Shown piece by piece: positions 1 to 7,555 of a stretch of DNA of 11,938 nucleotides. The notes beneath the pieces are model-generated. The model was not told the DNA's origin. It did not search any database and saw nothing but the letters and a program-made list of their open reading frames with translations. The translations under genes were made by a program, and so were the position numbers. Origin of the DNA: Streptosporangiaceae bacterium (GTDB taxonomy: Bacteria > Actinomycetota > Actinomycetes > Streptosporangiales > Streptosporangiaceae); contig JAICWX010000262.1 of the NCBI GenBank assembly GCA_025934635.1, positions 1 through 11,938 of the forward strand. Direction: 5' to 3'. Every line of letters starts with the position of its first letter. The stretch's first letter is position 1.

Positions 1-1
1 G

Positions 2-74
2 TGGAGCTGAGGGGATTCGAACCCCTGACCCCCTCCATGCCATGGAGGTGCGCTACCAGCTGCGCTACAGCCCC
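2..74 (-). tRNA. tRNA-Ala (anticodon GGC)
   Basis: Read on the minus strand this folds as a complete 73-nt tRNA body. The acceptor arms GGGGCTG and CAGCTCC pair with one G-T wobble, and the discriminator base is A. The anticodon stem CCTCC/GGAGG closes a 7-nt loop, ATGGCAT, whose anticodon GGC (complement of 39-41) reads alanine GCC/GCU codons. The T arm carries GGTTCGAATC. Base 1 of the window would be the C after the discriminator, so whether CCA is encoded cannot be seen. The 3' end faces out of the window. Confidence 0.95.
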
Positions 75-113
75 GCTACCGGCGACAGCGAACCCGTCTG
101 CCGGAACGGAGTT

Positions 114-142
114 AGCATACAGGCTCCCGGGACGTGTGTCGT
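114..142 (-). promoter_or_regulatory. Putative promoter of the tRNA-Ala gene
   Basis: On the minus strand there is a -35-like ACGACA (137-142), a 17-nt spacer and a -10-like TATGCT (114-119). This would start transcription about 30 nt before the tRNA. The hexamers match the vegetative consensus only partly, so the call rests on the spacing and on the position directly behind a stable-RNA gene. Confidence 0.45.
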
Positions 143-198
143 ACCGGGCGGGCAACTCGCGCTCGGACGCATCGCGCGGACGTTGAGAGGCTGACGAC

Positions 199-570
199 TC
201 ACCACACGACCTCGGCCCATACCGTCTGCCCGTCGGGGCGGACATCGTGCCCGAGCTTGTCGGCGAGGGCGGCGACGATGGCTAGTCCGCGCCCGTACTC
301 ATCGTCGTCCGAGGCATCGCGCGGGCCGTTCCACTTGCCCGTCCCGGCATCGAAGACCTCGACCCGCGCCCACCCCGGTTCGGTGCTCACCGTTAAGGTG
401 AACTCGCCGGACGCGCCGGACGGGGTGTGCCGGATCGCGTTGGAAGCCAGTTCGGCCGTGATCAGCTCCATGTCGCCGGCACGGGGCGAGCTGGCCAGGA
501 TGCCGCGCACGAACCGGCGCACGGATGGGACGATAGCGGGGAGCCTGGGGAAGGTGACGGAGGTCTCCAC
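199..570 (-). CDS. RsbW-like ATP-binding protein (HATPase_c_2, anti-sigma kinase type)
   Basis: This 123-residue protein is a single GHKL-type ATPase domain of the RsbW/SpoIIAB class, the group of serine kinases that act as anti-sigma factors or stand-alone regulators in actinomycetes. The N box is visible at ELASNAIRH (E40, N44), the G1 box at DAGTG (74-78) and the G2 box at YGRGLAIV (92-99). There is no membrane segment or histidine phosphoacceptor domain, so it is a soluble regulator, not a classical sensor kinase. The GTG start at 570 is supported by AAGGAG seven bases upstream (578-583 on the plus strand). It diverges from a GntR regulator across 83 bp containing two palindromes, suggesting joint control. 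No sigma factor or anti-anti-sigma partner is in view, so its target is unknown. Confidence 0.88.
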   Translation of the reverse strand: METSVTFPRLPAIVPSVRRFVRGILASSPRAGDMELITAELASNAIRHTPSGASGEFTLTVSTEPGWARVEVFDAGTGKWNGPRDASDDDEYGRGLAIVAALADKLGHDVRPDGQTVWAEVVW

Positions 571-601
571 GGCCCGGCTCCTTACGCGGCACGGCGGACA
601 A

Positions 602-619
602 AAGCTGAGTACTCAGCTT
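602..619. promoter_or_regulatory. 18-bp perfect palindrome, likely GntR operator (site 1)
   Basis: AAGCTGAGTACTCAGCTT reads the same on both strands over 18 bp. It contains the core TGAGTACTCA, repeated 19 bp away. It lies 32-49 bp before the start of the ATPase gene and 35-52 bp before the GntR start, in the divergent spacer. HutC-type GntR dimers usually bind such dyads next to their own gene, so autoregulation and control of the ATPase gene is a reasonable inference. Confidence 0.65.
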
Positions 620-647
620 GCACCTGAGTACTCACCTTCGTCAAGCT
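618..647 (+). promoter_or_regulatory. Possible promoter of the GntR gene
   Basis: TTGCAC (618-623) and CAAGCT (642-647) are separated by 18 nt, and the -10-like box ends six bases before the GTG at 654. Transcription could therefore begin at the start codon and give a leaderless message, consistent with the absence of a Shine-Dalgarno sequence there. The second palindrome would lie between the two boxes, an ideal repressor position. Both hexamers are weak matches. Confidence 0.3.
625..634. promoter_or_regulatory. Second copy of palindrome TGAGTACTCA, likely GntR operator (site 2)
   Basis: This is a perfect 10-bp dyad identical to the core of the 602-619 palindrome. The two centres are 19 bp apart, close to two helical turns, so two dimers could sit on nearly the same face of the DNA. 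The outer bases (CC/CC flanks) do not extend the symmetry, so this may be the weaker site. Confidence 0.6.
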
Positions 648-653
648 TGTCGC

Positions 654-1393
654 GTGCCTTCGCCCACCTATCAGCGGATCGCTGACGACCTGCGCCGGTC
701 CATCGTGGACGGCGTCCTCCTGCCCGGCGCGAAGGTGCCCAGCCGCCACGAACTGGCCCGCCGGTACGACGTCTCTGACCGGGTCGCCGTCGAGGCCGTC
801 CGGCTCCTGGTCGCCGAGGGGTTTGTCGAGGCCCGCAGCGGGTCGGGGTCCTACGTCAGGCAGCGTCCCGAGCGGCAGCGCCTCACCCGCTCCTGGTACA
901 CGTCCCGGCACGGCGGCTCCCCGTTCAAGGCGGATATGGCCGCTGGCGGTATCCCCGGGACGTGGGAGTCCTCCACCGATCGCGTGCCGATGACCCCGGC
1001 CGTCGCCGTCCGTCTCGGAGCCGAGCCTGGCGACCCCGCCATACGCACCGCCTACACCTTCATCGGCGACGGCAAGCCGGTCACGCTGTCCGTCAGCTGG
1101 GAGCCCGCCGCGCTGACGACGGGCACTCCGGTCATGCTGCCCGAGGAGGGGCCGCATGCCGGGAAGGGCGTCGTGGAGCGGATGGCCGTCATCGGCCAGC
1201 AGGTCACTCACGCCGAGGAGACCGTCGCCGCCCGGCCCGCGCTGGCCGCCGAGGCGCAGCGCCTCGCCATCCGCCCCGGGGCGATCGTCCTCACCATCGC
1301 CCGCGTCTACCACACCGACCAGCGCGCCGTGGAGACCGCCGACATCATCATCCCGGTCGAGCGGTACGCGCTCGTCTACGACGTGCCTGTCCG

Positions 1394-1397
<4 letters not shown>
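654..1397 (+). CDS. GntR-family transcriptional regulator, HutC subfamily
   Basis: The product from GTG 654 is 247 residues. Residues 5-69 form the GntR winged helix: PTYQRIADDLRRSI, then GAKVPSRHELARRYDVS, the recognition helix DRVAVEAVRLL, and the wing GFVEARSGSGSYV. Residues about 90-242 match the UTRA effector domain of HutC-type regulators, ending in IIIPVERYALVYDVP. The effector is unknown. A TTG at 618 in the same frame would add 12 residues, but it lies inside the palindrome and extends past the usual family N terminus; GTG 654 begins directly at the conserved helix. No ribosome-binding site is visible, suggesting a leaderless transcript. Two TGAGTACTCA dyads upstream are the likely operator. 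The TAA stop overlaps the TAG stop of the convergent ligase gene by 4 bp. Confidence 0.9.
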
Positions 1398-2947
<1,550 letters not shown>

Positions 2948-2954
2948 GACCGCT

Positions 2955-2984
2955 ACAGTAAACGGAGTAATCGGGAGCCGTCCA
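2955..2984 (-). promoter_or_regulatory. Likely leaderless promoter of the ligase gene
   Basis: On the minus strand TGGACG (complement of 2979-2984), an 18-nt spacer and TACTGT (complement of 2955-2960) precede the ATG at 2947 by seven bases. This puts the expected transcription start on the A of the start codon, consistent with the lack of a Shine-Dalgarno sequence. The A/T-richer stretch with two TTACT motifs here contrasts with the GC-rich surroundings. Confidence 0.45.
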
Positions 2985-3133
2985 GACCAGGCGGGAGGCA
3001 CCATCGGGGCGGACCGGCCGCCGGGCGCGGAGGGGTTCGAGGATGTGGTGAGCCAAGCCCGTTCGGTGCCTGATTTCGCAGCCCGGTCGGCGGGTGACCT
3101 GGCCATCGTGCGCAAGGACCAGCTGGCCCGGGA

Positions 3134-3139
3134 AGGGAG
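3134..3139 (+). promoter_or_regulatory. Ribosome-binding site fixing the SDR start
   Basis: AGGGAG lies five bases before GTG 3145. It favours this codon over the in-frame GTG at 3094, whose extra 17 residues are unlike the SDR N terminus. Confidence 0.7.
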
Positions 3140-3144
3140 TCCCC

Positions 3145-4035
3145 GTGCCTGATGCCTACGTGCCGCTGGCCGGGCGGGTGGCGGCCGTCTCCGGCGGCGG
3201 GAAGGGGCTGGGGCGGTCGTTCTGCCTGACGCTGGCCCGGCAGGGCGCGAAGGTCGTGGTCAACAACCGGCACCGGACGGCGGGGGCGGCCGACCGCGTC
3301 GTCGCGGAGATCACCGCCCTGGGTGGCGAGGCGGTGGCCGACTACGGCGACGCGGCCGACCCGGCCAGCGGCGAGGCCATGGTCGCGGCGGCGCTGGAGC
3401 GCTGGGGGCGACTGGACATCTGCGTGGCGAACGCGGCCGTCGGCACGCCCGGCATGTTCCACAAGCAGCCCGACGCGGAGTTCGGCGAGATCCTCCAGGT
3501 CAACCTGCTGGGGTGCGTCCGGCTGGCCCGGGCCGCGATGGCGGTGATGCGCCCGGCCGGGTTCGGCCGGATCATCCTGGTCAGCTCGGGCGGCGGGCTG
3601 CACGGGGACGTCGGCCTGGCCGCCTACGCCGCGAGCAAGGGCGCGCTGCTGGCTTTCGGCCGGACGCTGGCGGCCGAGGGCGAGGCCCGCGGGGTGCTGA
3701 CCAACCTGCTGCTCCCCTACGCCCTGACCCAGATGACCGAGGGGGCGACACCGCCGGCCGTCGGCCGGCGGATGGACCCGGACCTGGTGGCGCCGGTGCT
3801 GACCGCGCTGGCCAGCCCGGACAGCCGGCTCAACGGCGAGTACGTCATCACCGGCGGAGGCCGGCTGCGCCGGGCATCGGTGGTGGAGTGGGAGACGACC
3901 TTCCTCCCGAACGAGCCGGATCTTCGCCCGGACCAGCTGCAAGCCCTCCTGGCTAAGAGCGGATCAGGCACACCGCATGAGTACCGCGTGGCGGTGGACG
4001 CGTTCAACGACCTGATGGCGGGAGGAACATCGTGA
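3145..4035 (+). CDS. Short-chain dehydrogenase/reductase (SDR), MFE-2-like
   Basis: This is a 296-residue NAD(P)-dependent oxidoreductase. The cofactor-binding motif is SGGGKGLG (16-23), with Ser in place of the usual Thr. The NNAG-like motif is NAAVG (96-100). The catalytic set is N120, S147 or S148, Y161 and K165 in YAASKG. The extended C terminus after the core (about 240-296) and the fold order resemble (3R)-hydroxyacyl-CoA dehydrogenase domains of multifunctional enzyme type 2, so a fatty-acyl or steroid-side-chain substrate is plausible, not proven. GTG 3145 has AGGGAG five bases upstream. The stop overlaps the next start by four bases (GTGA), so the two genes are translationally coupled. 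The ligase gene diverges 197 bp away, supporting a shared lipid pathway. Confidence 0.9.
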   Translation: MPDAYVPLAGRVAAVSGGGKGLGRSFCLTLARQGAKVVVNNRHRTAGAADRVVAEITALGGEAVADYGDAADPASGEAMVAAALERWGRLDICVANAAVGTPGMFHKQPDAEFGEILQVNLLGCVRLARAAMAVMRPAGFGRIILVSSGGGLHGDVGLAAYAASKGALLAFGRTLAAEGEARGVLTNLLLPYALTQMTEGATPPAVGRRMDPDLVAPVLTALASPDSRLNGEYVITGGGRLRRASVVEWETTFLPNEPDLRPDQLQALLAKSGSGTPHEYRVAVDAFNDLMAGGTS

Positions 4036-4856
4036 GCTGGGGACCGCTGTTCGTGAACCTGGCGGTGACGGCCGCCGTGGTGGCCGTGCTGATGCTGGGG
4101 ACGTTCGCCTACGCGATGCTCACCAAGGTGCACGCGATCATGGACACGATCTGGCCGCTCGGGTTCGTGCTCATCGCGCTGGTGTCGTTCTTCTTGTCAG
4201 CCGGGTCGGGCTCTTCCGGGCGCCGGGGGCTGGTGCTGGTGCTCACCGCGGTGTGGGGGCTGCGGCTGGGCGCGCACATCTTCTCCCGCAACCGGGGGCA
4301 GGGCGAGGACAAGCGGTACGCTTCGCTGCTGCGGCGCAACCGCGGGAACCTGGCCGTCTTCGTGCTGCGCTCCATCTACTGGATGCAGGGCCGGGTCATG
4401 TGGTTCGTGTCGCTGCCGGTGCAGGCGGCCATGTACGAGCACGCTGGTCTTTCGGCGGTGACCTGGCTCGGTGCCGTGGTGTGGGCGGTGGGGTTCGGCT
4501 TCGAGGCGGTCGGCGACGCGCAGCTGCGCCGGTTCCGGGCCGACCCGGCCAACGCCGGGCGGGTGCTCGGCACCGGGCTGTGGCGCTACACCCGGCACCC
4601 GAACTACTTCGGCGACGCCGTGGTGTGGTTCGGCCTGTGGCTGCTGGCCTGCTCGCACTGGCTGGGCCTGCTGCTGGTCGCCTGCCCCGTTTTCATGGCG
4701 AACATGCTGGTGCGGCACACCGGCAAGAAGCTGCTGGAGAAGCACATGATCCGGTCCAAGGGCGACGCGTACGCCGACTACGTGCGGCGGACCAGCGGCT
4801 TCATCCCGTGGCCGCCCCGGCGCTTAAGCCCGCCGGGAAGAGCATCGGCAGGTTGA
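4032..4856 (+). CDS. DUF1295 / steroid 5-alpha-reductase-like integral membrane protein
   Basis: This 274-residue protein has several hydrophobic helices (about 8-30, 38-57, 65-82, 120-137, 142-160, 195-222). It ends in the signature region of DUF1295 proteins: LWRYTRHPNYFGD (183-195), then LLEKHM and YADYVRRTSGFIPWPP. The family shares the steroid 5-alpha-reductase C-terminal fold, whose members reduce or methylate membrane-embedded lipids using NADPH or SAM; the reaction here is unknown. GTG 4032 overlaps the SDR stop, and GGAGGA sits five bases upstream (4021-4026), giving strong coupling. The last 18 codons overlap the 3' end of the convergent esterase gene by 56 bp. The conserved FIPWPP motif falls in this overlap, so the tail is genuine and not an annotation artefact. 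Confidence 0.88.
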   Translation: MSWGPLFVNLAVTAAVVAVLMLGTFAYAMLTKVHAIMDTIWPLGFVLIALVSFFLSAGSGSSGRRGLVLVLTAVWGLRLGAHIFSRNRGQGEDKRYASLLRRNRGNLAVFVLRSIYWMQGRVMWFVSLPVQAAMYEHAGLSAVTWLGAVVWAVGFGFEAVGDAQLRRFRADPANAGRVLGTGLWRYTRHPNYFGDAVVWFGLWLLACSHWLGLLLVACPVFMANMLVRHTGKKLLEKHMIRSKGDAYADYVRRTSGFIPWPPRRLSPPGRASAG

Positions 4857-6150
4857 TGGCGTCGGCCATGGCCTGGTAGCCGGCGTCGTTCGGGTGCAGG
4901 TGGTCGCCGAAGTCGTAGATGGGGTTCAGCCGCAGCGAGTTGGCGGGGTCGCTCATAACCGCGTCGAAGTCGATGACGCCGTCGAAGGCGCGGCTGGTGC
5001 GGATCCACTCGTTCACCTGCTCGCGGATGGTCTCGCCGGCCGCGGTGAAGTACCCCGCGCCCTGGTACGGCAGCAGGGTGGCGCCGAAGATCTTCAGGCC
5101 GCGGGCGTGCGCCGCCGCGATCAGCTGCCGGTACCTGGCGATGATCCGGGCCGTGCTGACCCCCCGTTCCTCGGCCGGGTGGGCCAGCCCGACCCCGACG
5201 TCGTTGATCCCCTCGAGCACGATGACGTCCCGGACACCCGGCCGGTCCAGGGCGTCCCGGGCGAACCGGGCCCCGGCGCTGGGACCGCAGCAGCCCGAGC
5301 CGCCCAGCAGCCGGTTGCCGCCGATCCCTTCGTCGGCCACCGACAGCGCCGGGCCGCCCAGCTCGTCCAGCCGCCGGGCCAGGTCGTTCGGCCAGCGGGC
5401 GTCGGCGCCGGTCGTGGAGCCCACGCCGTCGGTGATCGAGTCGCCGAACGCGACCACGGTCCCGGCCTCGTCGGCGGACCGGACGACGAGGCTGCTGACG
5501 TAGTACCAGGACAGGGCGGAGGTGGTGAACGCGGTCGCCCCCGCGTCCGCGGCGTGGTCGCCTTTCGCCAGCCAGTTGAGCTGCTGGGCGTCGGAGTGGA
5601 AGGTGGCCGGCCCGGTCCGGTCCGGCAGGTACACGCTGACCGCCAGGTCCTCGAGCGGAGCCACCCGCAGGGCGACCGGATCGCTGAGGAGCTGCGCGCC
5701 GGCCGGGATCACGACCGACGGGCTGCCGCCGAACGTCACCGGGTGGACCTGGCCCAGCGCCGCCGCGGAGCCCGGTTCCTTCGGGTCCGCTTCCGCCACC
5801 GTCACGCGGCCGACGTGCAGCGGCGTGGTGCCGAAGACGTTCGTCAGCTCGAGGCGGACCGGGTTACCGCCCGCGCTGGCGAAGATGACCTCGCGGACCG
5901 TCTGGTTGTCGAAGCCGCGGGCCCCGAGCGTGCCGGGCCCGGCTACCTGCGGGCTGGCGCTCCAGCTGGTAATCCAGCCGACGGCGCCGGACCGGGCCGC
6001 GGCGGCCGGGCGGGAGGCGGCCATGATGGTGAGGCTGACCGCCACCACCAGCAGGGCGACCGTCGCCGGGACCGCGCGTCTTGCCGCCGGCCGCGCGCGC
6101 CGGATCAGCTGGGTCGCTTTCCGGGCCGCCCTCCGGCTAGCAGGGCTCAT
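4801..6150 (-). CDS. Secreted SGNH/GDSL hydrolase (esterase/lipase type)
   Basis: This 449-residue protein starts with an arginine-rich N terminus and a hydrophobic helix (about 27-47), followed by SRPAAAA, a typical Sec signal peptide with cleavage near 52; export or anchoring is expected. Residues about 55-225 form a beta-rich accessory part. The SGNH catalytic part follows: GDSIT (236-240, nucleophile S238), EGIGGNR (block II Gly), GIND (314-317, oxyanion N316), and DHLHP with D416 and H419 completing the triad. Such enzymes hydrolyse esters of lipids or acetylated polysaccharides; the substrate is unknown. ATG 6150 has GAGGAG about six bases upstream. In-frame codons further upstream to 6231 lack this site. 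Its 3' end overlaps the convergent DUF1295 gene by 56 bp. Confidence 0.9.
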   Translation of the reverse strand: MSPASRRAARKATQLIRRARPAARRAVPATVALLVVAVSLTIMAASRPAAAARSGAVGWITSWSASPQVAGPGTLGARGFDNQTVREVIFASAGGNPVRLELTNVFGTTPLHVGRVTVAEADPKEPGSAAALGQVHPVTFGGSPSVVIPAGAQLLSDPVALRVAPLEDLAVSVYLPDRTGPATFHSDAQQLNWLAKGDHAADAGATAFTTSALSWYYVSSLVVRSADEAGTVVAFGDSITDGVGSTTGADARWPNDLARRLDELGGPALSVADEGIGGNRLLGGSGCCGPSAGARFARDALDRPGVRDVIVLEGINDVGVGLAHPAEERGVSTARIIARYRQLIAAAHARGLKIFGATLLPYQGAGYFTAAGETIREQVNEWIRTSRAFDGVIDFDAVMSDPANSLRLNPIYDFGDHLHPNDAGYQAMADAINLPMLFPAGLSAGAATG

Positions 6151-6327
6151 GGGTGTCTCCTCATTCCGATCCCCCCGCGAGCGACGAGACACCGCTGTCC
6201 GCCGTCGGCTTACACCGGAGTTATGCCACATTTTTCACTCTGGGAAGCGTAACGGTCAGTAATCGTCGGGATCATCGTCCCGGGCCGCCGGTACCGTAGG
6301 CAGAGAGCTTCCGGAAGGGGTTCGGAC

Positions 6328-7185
6328 GTGCCAGGCAAGCTGGACCCGGCCGCGCTCGGCGCGGAGTACGGCCTCGGTGAGTACGAGCGGACGCATGTCA
6401 TCCGGTACTACTCGCCGAAGCGCCAGTGGTCGCGCACGCTCGGCTGGATCATGCTCCCGGCGGCGATCGCGCTGTCCCCGGTCGCCGTGATCGCGCTTAT
6501 CTCATCCGACCCGGCCGCGGTCGCGACCGGGCTGGTCGTCGCGCTGGCCCTGACCTGGGCCGGCGCGGCCGGGGGGTGGCGGATCTGGCACGCCCGGCCG
6601 GGGCGCGTGGACCAGATCTCGTTCTACGCCGGCGGGGTCATCCAGCTGCTCCCCGGCGAGCCCGAGCCGCGCGTCGTGCGCTGGGACGACGCGGTCTCGC
6701 TCAGCGTGCGGATCGTCAGGCCGGACGGCTCCGACCCGTACATCGGCCCGAGTACGGTGCGCGACCAGGCGGGCAACGAGCTGACGACGCGCGGTCCCGT
6801 GCTCGCCCACCGGGCCGCCGCGGTCCTGGCCGCACGGGTGGTACCCGCCCTGCTGGGTGCCTTCGACGCCGGTGAGCCGGTCAGCTTCGGGCCGGTGCGG
6901 ATCGACCGGCAGGGCATTACCGCCCCGGCGGTCGCCGACGGTTCCGCGCCACGCCTGATGGCCTGGACGGACATGCGGCGGATCACCATCGATGCCCGGA
7001 CCAGGATCAGCATCAGGACGGTGGGACGGGGCCGTGACTTCCGGATCGACCTCGATGGCATTCCGAATGGCCTGTTCGCCTGTCACCTCATCGAGCGGGG
7101 CGCCGCCGGGGCGGACGTGCCGGTCGAATACCGGCAGGAGAAACGGCTGCCGGCCCGCGACATCGCCGGGCTGACCGCCGGTTAA
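6328..7185 (+). CDS. Two-TM protein with duplicated PH-like soluble half, function unknown
   Basis: The 285-residue product has a short N-terminal segment, two membrane helices (about 38-60 and 63-85) and a long C-terminal soluble part. Two segments of that part resemble each other: FYAGGVIQ...VVRWDDAVSLSV (99-127) and RIDRQGITA...LMAWTDMRRITI (191-221). Both have a strand, a Gly turn, then a Trp-Asp pair followed by a strand. This pattern suggests a tandem of small beta domains like bacterial PH domains; I do not recognise a named family with certainty. GTG 6328 has GGAAGGGG seven bases upstream. It diverges from the esterase (177 bp apart) and its TAA stop overlaps the stop of the convergent small membrane gene in the shared TTAA. 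A membrane-anchored scaffold or sensor is possible, but no catalytic motif is seen. Confidence 0.8.
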   Translation: MPGKLDPAALGAEYGLGEYERTHVIRYYSPKRQWSRTLGWIMLPAAIALSPVAVIALISSDPAAVATGLVVALALTWAGAAGGWRIWHARPGRVDQISFYAGGVIQLLPGEPEPRVVRWDDAVSLSVRIVRPDGSDPYIGPSTVRDQAGNELTTRGPVLAHRAAAVLAARVVPALLGAFDAGEPVSFGPVRIDRQGITAPAVADGSAPRLMAWTDMRRITIDARTRISIRTVGRGRDFRIDLDGIPNGLFACHLIERGAAGADVPVEYRQEKRLPARDIAGLTAG

Positions 7186-7376
7186 TTGCTGGGATGGCGT
7201 GTGGTGCAGTTGATATGCGGGTTCACGCCGGTGTAATTCAGCGGGCCGGCGAGCACCGTCACCGCGATCGTGCTGGCACTGCTGCAGCCAATGGACCCCT
7301 TGAAATCGCCGCGCTGCCCGGCGGCGATACCGCCGATGACCAGCCAGACGACGAGCAGCAATGATCCGATGTGCAT
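7182..7376 (-). CDS. Small two-helix membrane protein (64 aa), conserved type, function unknown
   Basis: The product is 64 residues with two hydrophobic segments (about 4-20 and 35-50) joined by a polar loop, AGQRGDFKGSIGCSS. The WLVIGGIAAGQRGDF stretch is of a kind I recognise from small actinobacterial membrane proteins of unknown role. Two cysteines (31 and 57) lie in the loop and the tail and could pair on the outer face. ATG 7376 is chosen because GGAGG sits five bases upstream; an extended frame to 7394 lacks a site. A possible -10 box, TATCCT (complement of 7403-7408), lies just upstream. The gene follows the large XRE-ATPase-TPR gene on the same strand after 179 bp with a repeat cluster, so it may have its own control. 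Its stop overlaps that of the convergent gene by 4 bp. Confidence 0.72.
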   Translation of the reverse strand: MHIGSLLLVVWLVIGGIAAGQRGDFKGSIGCSSASTIAVTVLAGPLNYTGVNPHINCTTRHPSN

Positions 7377-7480
7377 CTGGACCTCCGTGGCCAACTCTGC
7401 CTAGGATAAGAAAAAGACGGCTGGCCAGAATTTACCCGCGGACCGGGTTATCAAGTCCTGTATGAGGACGCCGGGGTGCT

Positions 7481-7522
7481 ATTTCCAGGAACCTGGAAAT
7501 CAGGTTCCGGAAACCTGGAAAT
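7481..7522. repeat. Cluster of inverted and direct repeats, possible operator
   Basis: ATTTCCAGG (7481-7489) and CCTGGAAAT (7492-7500) form a near-perfect 20-bp dyad around AA. The 11-bp AACCTGGAAAT (7490-7500) recurs exactly at 7512-7522, 22 bp on, or two helical turns. TTCCGGAA (7505-7512) is a further palindrome between them. The loop is too short for a good terminator hairpin and there is no T-run, so a protein-binding site upstream of the small membrane gene is more likely than a terminator of the large gene. The segment is more A/T-rich than its surroundings. Confidence 0.6.
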
Positions 7523-7555
7523 TAAGCGGCCGGCGAGGGCCAGGAATAGCATCTC

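Noticed and set aside
2948..3115. N-terminal extension of the ligase to about 3115
   Set aside because: The extra residues are Pro/Ser/Arg-rich and unlike family N termini; the region instead holds promoter-like elements for the ATG at 2947.
4894..6252. A 452-codon plus-strand open frame opposite the SGNH hydrolase
   Set aside because: It is a GC-bias shadow of a gene with a clear catalytic triad and signal peptide; no ribosome-binding site or domain is visible.
6267..6282. CGGGA/TCCCG hairpin in the esterase/PH-like divergent spacer
   Set aside because: A 5-bp GC stem with a 6-nt loop is expected by chance at this GC content, and no promoter boxes could be fixed around it.
7434..7448. Stem ACCCG/CGGGT near the end of the large regulator as a terminator
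   Set aside because: The stem is only 5 bp with a 5-nt loop and no adjacent T-run on the minus strand; the nearby TTTTT lies beyond an unpaired segment.
7481..7523. Repeat cluster as a short CRISPR array
   Set aside because: Only two copies of an 11-bp unit are present, with an 11-bp gap and no cas genes.
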